Of a stretch of DNA of 5,038 bases, positions 1-5,038 are shown in pieces. The translations under genes were made by a program, and so were the position numbers. The stretch lies in NCBI GenBank assembly GCA_903958265.1, contig CAJBSQ010000270.1, positions 1 through 5,038 of the forward strand, read 5' to 3'. The notes below the pieces were generated by a model, which was given only the letters and a program-made list of their open reading frames with translations, was not told the DNA's origin and searched no databases. Source of the stretch: an uncultured Planctomycetaceae bacterium. Its GTDB lineage: Bacteria; Planctomycetota; Planctomycetia; Pirellulales; UBA1268. Every line of letters begins with the position of its first letter. Position 1 is the stretch's first letter.

Positions 1-2021
1 GACCCGCCGAGCCCGGCGAACGCGGCGCTCATGGCCACCGGCGAAGGTGGAGCCGGCGGCACACCGATGCTGCTCTTCGCGACGACATCGCCCCGGGTGA
101 TCGGCACCACGCGACTCGTGATCGCGGGGCCGCCCACCGGGGTCACCACCACGCGGTAGGAACCGATGTCGAGCCGCCCAAACACGTAGTCGCCCTTGGC
201 GTTTGTCCGCGTGGTGGCGACCGTCGCGCCGCTGGCGTCCACCAGTGACACGGCCACGGAGGCAAGACCGGCCTCGACCGACTGACGGGTCCCATCCCGA
301 TTACCATCGGCGAACACGTTGCCGGCGATCGACGCCTTGAAGAAGAACACGCCCGGCTGGATGTTCGTCACCGAGGAGTTTCGCCTGATCACGTCCGCCA
401 GCGTCGTGCCCCGCACGCTCCTCACGAGGTCAGCCGGCAGCGAGTTCTGATACCAAAGCCGGTCGCCATCGCGGAGCCGGGTGAACTGGTCGACCAGGAT
501 CCGCGTGAACAGCGATCCCAGGCTCGATCCCGGCAGGTGCGTTTCCGCGAGTCCGCCGATCCAGGGATCGACGCGATCGATGGTGCCGTAGGCCTGCTTC
601 AGGGCCTGCCGGACGCCCGCGTCGGCCGTGATCTGGGCGAACGACGTCAGCCGCGGTAGTCCGTAGGCCGCTCGAACGGTGTTGTAATCGCCGATCCCGT
701 GGTCGCGGCCACGCTGGATGTTGAGGGCGACGAGGTCGAAGCCCCCCTGCCCCGGCGCACCGAAGAGGAAGTTGCGGACGTCGTCGATCACCCGCGTGTC
801 GATCTCCTGAGCCCGCGAACTGGCGAGGTACTTCACGATCGAATCGATGCCGACCTCCGACAGCGGTCGCGGGTCAAAGAAAGCGTCGCGCAGCAGCATG
901 GGGTCGCGGACATCAACGCCGTTCGCGTCCAGGAAATCGATGTCTTCGCCGAGCATGCTGTGGCCGACGCGGAACGCCACCGTGGAAAACTCCGTCGCGA
1001 TGCCGGGATTCACGTCGGCCCGATAACCTCGGTAGGGCGCGATGCCGTCGGCGCCGGGCCTGGCCGCTCCCAGCAGCGCGGGTAGGAACTCGTCGTAGGT
1101 GATCCGCTGCAGCTCCGCGATCACCAGTCGGCGGGCATGCTGGTACAGCTGCTCGTCGCTGAGGGCGGGGTTCCGGGCCGCGGCCTCGGCGGCGATCCGG
1201 TTGTGCTCGCGGAGGAACAGCGTTTGGAGGGAAAGCAGTTCCGGGTTTTCATTCGCCCGTATGTCGCCGGCGAGGAACAGCTGGTCGTCGGCGACCCGGT
1301 GCGCATCGTTGGCGTTGGCGAGGCCAGTCGTATTGAACGGGAGGAGACCGCCAGCCGACGTCCGCATCAGTCCACCGGTGAATGCACGGAGTGCCGCCGC
1401 CCGTGTCGCGTCGCTCCCGTAGACCTGGGAGCCGTCGATGAAGGCAGTGATCTCGTTGGTCTGCTGCCGCGGGTTGCCGACGCCGAGTCCGGTGGCCGGA
1501 TCATAGGCCGACCGCGACATCGAGATTGTCATCGTGCCGGTGCCGGCGGGGTCGAACGACGGATCGCCGGTCGGCACCGCAATGGCCAATCGCTCGCGCG
1601 GCGACGCAGCGTCGGTGAGCCCCAGGTCGTGGTCGAGGAACTGCCCCCAGGCGTAGACGAAGGCCGTCCAGTCGCGGTCGTTGACGAGGCCGCCGGCCGG
1701 GTTCGCGGCGAGGAGATTGCTCACGGTGCGGGCGCTGGGGCGATCGCTGCCGGAGGGGTCGGACACGCCATCGCCGTATGCGGCCACGGACCGCCGGAGA
1801 AGCTGTTCGCCGGTGCTGCCCCATTCGGGGTGTGCGAGGTTGTTTCCGCTGCCATCGAACGACCGCACCTCGACCGTCGGGCCCGTCGTCGTCGGCGGAG
1901 GGGGGGCCAGCGGGAGTCCGGCGGGCATCGCCCGGACCTCCAGTCGCTCGACGCCCATGAGGCATTTTGCAACGCGCTGTGCAGAATCGAACGGCGGGCG
2001 GCGGCGTGGCTGGCGGTTCAT
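1..2021 (-). CDS. Animal-type haem peroxidase with C-terminal SdrD-B-like domain, partial (3' end outside window)
   Basis: The minus frame is open from ATG 2019-2021 to the left edge (673 codons, no stop), so the C-terminus is missing. A Shine-Dalgarno GGAG (2028-2031) lies 6 bases before the ATG. Peroxidase-cyclooxygenase family motifs appear in order: GQFLDHD (distal His131, with Asp130 as a possible haem-ester residue), the calcium loop T-x-F-x-D-x-S at 192-198, catalytic Arg255 and Glu258 in GDIRANE, LREHNR at 270-275, proximal His354 in FRVGHSML, and Asn434 in LNIQRGRDHG. These equal the active-site set of myeloperoxidase and lactoperoxidase; the myeloperoxidase-specific Met is Asn259. 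The role is inferred as H2O2-dependent oxidation of halides or organics. Residues about 561-630 (GNVFADGNRDG, then KGDYVFGRL) form an SdrD-B/Cna-B-like beta domain, which implies a surface or secreted location. The N-terminus has no ordinary hydrophobic signal; 'VERLEVRAMPAG' at 24-35 resembles the planctomycete LEPR-type export-associated motif. Family assignment is firm; substrate is unknown. Confidence 0.93.
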   Translation of the reverse strand, partial: MNRQPRRRPPFDSAQRVAKCLMGVERLEVRAMPAGLPLAPPPPTTTGPTVEVRSFDGSGNNLAHPEWGSTGEQLLRRSVAAYGDGVSDPSGSDRPSARTVSNLLAANPAGGLVNDRDWTAFVYAWGQFLDHDLGLTDAASPRERLAIAVPTGDPSFDPAGTGTMTISMSRSAYDPATGLGVGNPRQQTNEITAFIDGSQVYGSDATRAAALRAFTGGLMRTSAGGLLPFNTTGLANANDAHRVADDQLFLAGDIRANENPELLSLQTLFLREHNRIAAEAAARNPALSDEQLYQHARRLVIAELQRITYDEFLPALLGAARPGADGIAPYRGYRADVNPGIATEFSTVAFRVGHSMLGEDIDFLDANGVDVRDPMLLRDAFFDPRPLSEVGIDSIVKYLASSRAQEIDTRVIDDVRNFLFGAPGQGGFDLVALNIQRGRDHGIGDYNTVRAAYGLPRLTSFAQITADAGVRQALKQAYGTIDRVDPWIGGLAETHLPGSSLGSLFTRILVDQFTRLRDGDRLWYQNSLPADLVRSVRGTTLADVIRRNSSVTNIQPGVFFFKASIAGNVFADGNRDGTRQSVEAGLASVAVSLVDASGATVATTRTNAKGDYVFGRLDIGSYRVVVTPVGGPAITSRVVPITRGDVVAKSSIGVPPAPPSPVAMSAAFAGLGG

Positions 2022-2257
2022 GGGAGTCTCCGATGTGCGTTGGTGGGCCGGTGTATTGAACTTTCCGTGCTTCAACGGTCGACGGTCGACCGCGTTGCCG
2101 AGGAACTCCCTGCAAAGGGCGTGCCGGGCAGCAAAGGAAATCTCGGAGATGCGGCCGACCGCGACCCGGTCGGTCCGGCGTCGAGTCGCGATCGCGCGGT
2201 ATCGTACGGGGGTCAGTAACTGACCAAAGGCCGCGAGGCACCCTGGGTACCCGCTCG
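2022..2257. promoter_or_regulatory. Divergent intergenic region between peroxidase and zinc-ribbon genes
   Basis: This 236-base gap separates two divergently transcribed genes, so it must hold both promoters. No convincing -35/-10 pair stands out on either strand. A TATCGT box at 2200-2205 is a weak -10 candidate for the plus gene. Several short dyads are present: TTGAA/TTCAA arms at 2056-2060 and 2071-2075; tandem CGGTCGA at 2076-2089 ending in the palindrome GGTCGACC (2084-2091); CCGACC/GGTCGG at 2155-2160 and 2168-2173 with a 7-base loop; the 15-base dyad at 2211-2225; and GGGTACCC at 2245-2252. Frames that stay open here are antisense extensions and show no protein-like composition. Confidence 0.5.
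2211..2225. repeat. Perfect 15-base dyad (7-base arms), operator-like
   Basis: GGTCAGT, a single central A, then ACTGACC form a perfect inverted repeat that ends 32 bases before the zinc-ribbon start codon. The one-base centre disfavours an RNA hairpin with full arms (a 6-bp stem with a TAA loop is possible) and better fits a binding site for a dimeric regulator. It overlaps or directly follows the likely promoter position of the plus gene. The dyad is visible in the sequence; the regulatory role is inference. Confidence 0.35.
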
Positions 2258-2545
2258 ATGCGATACGTCGATCACGACCACGGCCAAGACGACGACCGGG
2301 ACGACGACCCGGACACGGAAGGCGACTGGGACGGCGATGAGGCAGACGACGAAGGCGACGACGAGTCGACCGTCCCCTGCCCCTTCTGCCGGCGGGAGAT
2401 GTTCGAGGATTCCCCGCAGTGCCCCTCCTGCGGCGAATACGTGTCAGCCGCCGACTTCGCCCGCAACGGCCGGCCGCGATGGGTGCTGGTCACGGCCGCG
2501 GTGTGCCTGGCAATGGCCGTGCTCTGGGCTCTCCTCGGCCGCTGA
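2258..2545 (+). CDS. Small acidic zinc-ribbon protein with C-terminal membrane anchor
   Basis: This is a 95-residue protein in three parts. Residues 1-37 are extremely acidic: 20 of the first 36 are Asp or Glu, with His6 and His8. Residues 41-58 form a zinc ribbon with CPFC (Cys41, Cys44) and CPSC (Cys55, Cys58), separated by ten residues. Residues about 75-92 are a single hydrophobic helix (WVLVTAAVCLAMAVLWALL) ending in GR, which makes it a tail-anchored protein. Short proteins of this plan (acidic start, double CxxC, final helix) are, from memory, common in planctomycetes and have no assigned function. The acidic segment and ribbon probably face the cytoplasm. No good Shine-Dalgarno precedes ATG 2258 (the nearest GAGG, at 2235-2238, is too far), so the start rests on the acidic N-terminus and codon pattern. 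It converges on the next gene with a 16-base gap. Confidence 0.85.
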   Translation: MRYVDHDHGQDDDRDDDPDTEGDWDGDEADDEGDDESTVPCPFCRREMFEDSPQCPSCGEYVSAADFARNGRPRWVLVTAAVCLAMAVLWALLGR

Positions 2546-2565
2546 CGGCTGACTAGTCGGGTCAG
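2542..2565. terminator. Possible bidirectional terminator-like inverted repeat over the two stop codons
   Basis: The stops of the convergent genes (TGA 2543-2545 on plus, TGA 2564-2562 on minus) sit in the two arms of CTGAC (2542-2546) and GTCAG (2561-2565). Between them is the 8-base palindrome GACTAGTC (2551-2558). There is no U-tract on either strand and the stems are short, so intrinsic termination is only a possibility. Confidence 0.2.
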
Positions 2566-3644
2566 GGCGGGCCTGGTGTGGCCGGGGCGACCGGCGGGGC
2601 GTTCGCGGCTCTCTCAATCGCGGCGGCTCGGTCGGCTCGAGTGTTGGGAGCGTTGGGCTTGAGCGCGAGGGCACGGTCAAACTCCGTGATCGCCTCTTTC
2701 CAGCGATTCTGCCGGGCCAACAGGCGACCGAGGGCGGCATGGGCTGAGGCATCTTTCGGGTCGAGGGCGAGCGCCGCACGGATCTCCACGTCGGCGTCGT
2801 CCCACAGTCCCTGCAGGAAAGAAGACTCCGCCACCGCGAGGTGCAGCGCGGGGCAGTTGGGATCGAGCGCTAGCGCCCGTGCGTACATTGGCCCCGCCTC
2901 GCTCTCCTTCGCGGCCCGTCGGTAGCCATTGGCAATATTGAGCAGCAGTGCGGCCTCGAGGCCACCGGCATCGAGCAGGCGAATCCGCCGGTGCAGCATG
3001 GTTCGTCCGGCGGTCTCGGAGAGTTCCCAGCCGGTGCCATCGCGGCGGTAGACGTCTTTGAATCGCACAGGCAGAGCGGTGATCGAGAATCGCGTATCGA
3101 CCATCCTGACGCGGCCGTCGGCGAGCCGCACGACCGCTGCCACGTGGGTCTCGTTCTCCGGCAGCGTTCCGAGCGGGGGAAGCTTGACCTCGATCGGCCG
3201 GACGTCGAGCCCCACGGCGTTGCCGAGCACGAACCAGAGTTGGCAGTTTCCCAGGCACTGCGCCTTGCGGTCGGCGAGCACCGGGCCGAGGTGATAGTAG
3301 GCCGACGCGCCCTCGGACTGCTGGATCGTCGTCACGAGCCGTTGGCGGAGTTCGTCCACCACCTGTCCCTCGACCTCGCCGGCCTGCGTCGCCGTCGCCG
3401 TGCCTTCGCTGAGTCGCCCGCGGACATCTGCCAGCCGGGCCTGCCAGTCGTCGATCGGCCAGTTGCTCGTGAGGCCGACGCACGCATCGCCCACCCCGGC
3501 GGGGTAGCCGAGCGCGTCGACCCCGGCTCGGATGGCCGCGTCAGCAGCCGGCCCTGTCTCGGCGAACACGCCCGCAGGTCCGGTCGAGATGCCGAGCGCG
3601 AGAGCAGCAACAAGACGAATCGAAGGCCGCATTGGCATACCCAT
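2562..3644 (-). CDS. Exported transglutaminase-like protein with TPR repeats
   Basis: This is a 360-residue protein. Residues 1-28 read as a Sec signal peptide: Arg6 and Arg10, a hydrophobic run LVAALALGI, and a VFA cleavage-like site before Glu29. Residues about 95-190 resemble a transglutaminase-like fold of the SirB1/Transglut_core2 type. DRKAQC puts the candidate nucleophile at Cys130 (Cys134 also present), followed by GLDVRPIEV; ETHVAAVV gives His167 and MVDTRF gives Asp183, so a Cys-His-Asp triad is possible. Residues about 231-333 form three TPR units, each ending in an ALALDP or ALALKP helix, suggesting a protein-protein contact surface. The tail is Pro/Ala-rich. It is probably periplasmic; peptidase-like activity or a purely structural role are both possible. 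The start could be any of Met1, Met3 or Met5 (3644, 3638, 3632), and no strong Shine-Dalgarno separates them. It is divergent from the isomerase gene. Confidence 0.88.
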   Translation of the reverse strand: MGMPMRPSIRLVAALALGISTGPAGVFAETGPAADAAIRAGVDALGYPAGVGDACVGLTSNWPIDDWQARLADVRGRLSEGTATATQAGEVEGQVVDELRQRLVTTIQQSEGASAYYHLGPVLADRKAQCLGNCQLWFVLGNAVGLDVRPIEVKLPPLGTLPENETHVAAVVRLADGRVRMVDTRFSITALPVRFKDVYRRDGTGWELSETAGRTMLHRRIRLLDAGGLEAALLLNIANGYRRAAKESEAGPMYARALALDPNCPALHLAVAESSFLQGLWDDADVEIRAALALDPKDASAHAALGRLLARQNRWKEAITEFDRALALKPNAPNTRADRAAAIERAANAPPVAPATPGPP

Positions 3645-3731
3645 CGGGGTCGTGGCTGGGGCGACAACGCGAGACTCTCAGACCCTCATCGTACACTACC
3701 GCGGTCCGGAAACTCCCCCCGAGGTGGTCTC
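3645..3731. promoter_or_regulatory. Divergent promoter region between TPR protein and isomerase genes
   Basis: This 87-base gap must carry promoters or leaders for two genes that start away from each other. TACACT at 3692-3697 is a plausible plus-strand -10 box about 35 bases before the isomerase ATG, and on the minus strand TACGAT (3694-3689) overlaps it. Neither has a clear -35 partner at 16-18 bases. The overlap would make the two promoters mutually exclusive if both are real; this is inference. Confidence 0.35.
3721..3727 (+). promoter_or_regulatory. Shine-Dalgarno site that fixes the isomerase start at 3732
   Basis: GAGGTGG, with its GAGG core at 3721-3724, lies 7 bases upstream of ATG 3732. 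The frame is open much further upstream (an ATG at 2991), but that part is antisense to the TPR gene, so this site decides the true start. Confidence 0.75.
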
Positions 3732-4655
3732 ATGCCCCTGCAACTCGGCTTCGTGTCGGCAATCTTTCCCGAACTCTCCCTCGACGCGGTGCTGGCCTTC
3801 GCCGCCGCCGAGGGCTTTGCCTGCGTCGAACTGATGTGCTGGCCGGTGGGGGCGGCCGAGCGGAAGTATGCGGGCGTCACGCACGTAGACGTCACCTCGT
3901 TCACGCCCGCGATGGCGGACGACATCCGCGCGGCCTGCGAGCGGCACGGCATCGCGATCAGCGGGCTCGGTTTCTACCCGAACATGCTCGACCCCGATCC
4001 CGCCGTTGCAGAGCCGGCAGCTGCCCATTTCCGAAAGCTGATCACCGCCGCCCCCCTGCTCGGCCTCGACACCGTCAACGGATTCGTAGGCCGCGACTGG
4101 ACGCAGACGGTCGACGACAACTGGCCACGGTTCCTCGAGACCTGGAAGCCGCTGGTGAAGCATGCAGAGGACCACGGCGTGCGGATCGGCATCGAGAACT
4201 GTCCGATGCTGTTCACTCGAGATGAGTGGCCCGGTGGAAAAAATCTGCTGACGACGCCTGCGATCTGGCGCCGGGCCTTCGCCGACATCGATTCGCCCGC
4301 GTTCGGGCTCAACTATGATCCGTCGCACTTCGTCATCCAGGGCATGGACCCGCTGGCCCCGCTCGACGAGTTTCGGGGAAAACTCTTCCACCTCCATGCC
4401 AAGGATGTGCGGATCGACCCCCGCCGGGTGGCCGACGTGGGCCGCTTCGACTATCCGAACCGCTGGCATCAGCCCCGGATCCCGGGGTTTGGGGAGATCG
4501 ACTGGGGCCACTTCATGGCCGAGGTGATGCGGGTCGGCTACGACGGCCCGGTGTGCATCGAGGTCGAGGACGACACGTTTGGCCGGAGCCTCGCTGGACG
4601 CCAGCGAGCCCTCCGCGTCGCCCGCAACGTGCTCGCGCCCTTCGTGCCCAAGTGA
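3732..4655 (+). CDS. Sugar phosphate isomerase/epimerase family TIM-barrel protein
   Basis: This is a 307-residue cytoplasmic protein with no signal peptide, of the AP-endonuclease-2/xylose-isomerase-like TIM-barrel family. Barrel strands show as LGFVSAIFP (5-13), FACVELMCWP (29-38), ISGLGFYPN (76-84), RIGIENCPM (151-159), FGLNYDPSH (191-199), LFHLHAKD (218-225) and PVCIEVEDD (273-281). The four metal ligands expected from epimerases of this fold are present: Glu155, Asp196, His222 and Glu277, with His199 nearby in the DPSH motif. PGFGEIDW at 251-258 is the conserved loop before the final strand. The protein probably isomerises or epimerises a sugar or sugar acid using a divalent metal, but no substrate can be read from the sequence; inosose dehydratase and hydroxypyruvate isomerase are relatives. 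Length is normal for the family. It has a good Shine-Dalgarno, is apparently monocistronic, and is convergent with the next minus-strand gene remnant. Confidence 0.92.
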   Translation: MPLQLGFVSAIFPELSLDAVLAFAAAEGFACVELMCWPVGAAERKYAGVTHVDVTSFTPAMADDIRAACERHGIAISGLGFYPNMLDPDPAVAEPAAAHFRKLITAAPLLGLDTVNGFVGRDWTQTVDDNWPRFLETWKPLVKHAEDHGVRIGIENCPMLFTRDEWPGGKNLLTTPAIWRRAFADIDSPAFGLNYDPSHFVIQGMDPLAPLDEFRGKLFHLHAKDVRIDPRRVADVGRFDYPNRWHQPRIPGFGEIDWGHFMAEVMRVGYDGPVCIEVEDDTFGRSLAGRQRALRVARNVLAPFVPK

Positions 4656-4694
4656 CTCGGGCGCTCGCACGGTCACGGGTCGCGGCTGGCGTCC

Positions 4695-4892
4695 TCAGCT
4701 CGATGCCAAAGGCCGCAGGCCGTGGGCGACTCGGCCGCGGTTGAATGCGGTCCAGGCCGACGGGGCCTTGCGAAACAGGTTCGCCAGCTGCGTCGCCGTC
4801 ACCCCGAGCGTGTCGGCGGCAGTCGCGGTGTCGAAGCTGGCCGCCACGAGCTGGTCGAAGGCCTCAGCGACGAGCGCCGGAAAGTCGGCGTG
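4695..4892 (-). pseudogene. C-terminal remnant of a peptide chain release factor-like protein (5' part missing)
   Basis: From about 4892 down to TGA 4697-4695 the minus frame gives roughly 65 residues. They start near THADFPALVAEAFDQL, continue with DTATAADTLGVTATQLANLF (a small helix-turn-helix-like segment), then NRGRVAHGLRPL at the end. From memory this matches the C-terminal extension of the planctomycete 'peptide chain release factor family' protein, whose N-terminal part carries the GGQ/RF-1 domain. No GGQ motif is found in the window: the minus frame stays open to the right edge, but upstream of about 4892-4925 the DNA is explained by Dtd on the plus strand. The exact edge is uncertain, because 'GLRLVVA' before the THADF stretch could still belong to this family. 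Convergent with the isomerase gene, with a 39-base gap. The family name is a moderate-confidence recollection; the truncation is an inference. Confidence 0.45.
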
Positions 4893-5038
4893 GGTCGCGG
4901 CGACGACGAGGCGCAGGCCGACTGGCTCGCGCGCCGCATCTGCGAGCTGCGCATCTTCGAGGACGAGGAGGGGCGGACGAACCGCTCGCTGCTCGACGTG
5001 GACGGTGAGGCGCTGGTCGTGAGCCAGTTCACCCTCTA
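4884..5038 (+). CDS. dtd: D-aminoacyl-tRNA deacylase (Dtd), N-terminally truncated and cut by the window edge
   Basis: The plus frame from GTC 4884 to the right edge gives about 51 residues typical of Dtd: VGVGRGDDEAQADWLARR, then ELRIFEDEEGRTNRSLLDVD, then GEALVVSQFTL. The SQFTL at 5022-5036 is the conserved SQxxL active-site motif; the second motif (NxPxT) would lie beyond the window. Dtd hydrolyses D-aminoacyl-tRNA (and Gly-tRNA-Ala) to keep D-residues out of proteins. The family normally begins about 30-35 residues earlier with an 'M-x-x-V-x-Q-R-V' strand, and no frame upstream of 4884 shows it; that DNA reads as the release-factor-like tail on the other strand. The frame has no stop back to the isomerase TGA, with possible GTG starts at 4722 and 4890, but neither restores the N-terminus. 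The family is near certain; whether the gene is functional is doubtful. Confidence 0.8.

Noticed and set aside
1137..2219. 360-codon plus-strand open frame
   Set aside because: It lies antisense to the peroxidase, whose motifs are unmistakable on the minus strand. The frame is Arg/Gly/Val-rich with no recognisable domain, as expected from a GC-rich shadow.
1501..2241. 246-codon minus-strand open frame
   Set aside because: It overlaps the peroxidase gene in another frame on the same strand and is Arg/Pro-rich, with no motifs.
2258..2370. Repetitive gac/gacgac stretch as a DNA repeat
   Set aside because: It is the coding sequence for the Asp/Glu-rich N-terminus of the zinc-ribbon protein and does not form regular repeat units.
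2991..3731. Upstream in-frame extension of the isomerase to an ATG at 2991
   Set aside because: The added 247 residues are antisense to the transglutaminase/TPR gene and show no domain. ATG 3732 has a good Shine-Dalgarno and begins at the first barrel strand.
3696..4676. 326-codon minus-strand open frame
   Set aside because: It is antisense to the isomerase, which has all its metal-ligand motifs; the minus reading has no recognisable family.
4652..4676. GTGAC/GTCAC inverted repeat after the isomerase stop as a terminator
   Set aside because: The stem is only 5 bp with a 15-base loop and no U-tract. It is too weak to call.
4579..5022. 147-codon plus-strand open frame spanning the isomerase end and the Dtd region
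   Set aside because: It is out of frame with both the isomerase and Dtd and has low-complexity Ser/Ala/Arg composition.

Overview
The window is about two-thirds G+C, and nearly all of it is coding or short intergenic DNA. Four gene families point to a planctomycete (Planctomycetota, probably Pirellulales-like). They are a cell-surface animal-type haem peroxidase with an SdrD-B-like repeat and an N-terminal 'ERLEVR' motif; a short protein with an acidic start, a zinc ribbon and a tail anchor; an exported transglutaminase-like/TPR protein; and what looks like the planctomycete release-factor-like protein. This lineage call is an inference from protein style; no marker gene is complete here.

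Layout: 1-2021 (minus) is the first 673 residues of the haem peroxidase, which runs off the left edge. 2022-2257 is a divergent intergenic region with several short dyads. 2258-2545 (plus) is the acidic zinc-ribbon membrane protein. After a 16-base convergent gap, 2562-3644 (minus) is the transglutaminase-like/TPR protein. An 87-base divergent gap leads to 3732-4655 (plus), a sugar phosphate isomerase/epimerase-family TIM barrel with its four metal ligands intact. After a 39-base gap, 4695 to about 4892 (minus) reads as the C-terminal tail of a release-factor-like protein. From about 4884 to the right edge the plus strand reads as D-aminoacyl-tRNA deacylase (Dtd) lacking its first 30 or so residues.

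Genes alternate in strand (minus, plus, minus, plus, minus, plus), so no operon is visible and there is no evidence that they form one pathway. The peroxidase and the TPR protein are both predicted to be exported, the zinc-ribbon protein looks membrane-anchored, and the isomerase is cytoplasmic.

The most unusual point is at about 4884-4892. Two genes that should be divergent are joined head to head, both lacking their 5' parts, with a shared stretch of about 9 bases at the joint. This suggests a deletion or an assembly chimera. I do not see a new multi-gene system, CRISPR array, tRNA, rRNA or insertion sequence.
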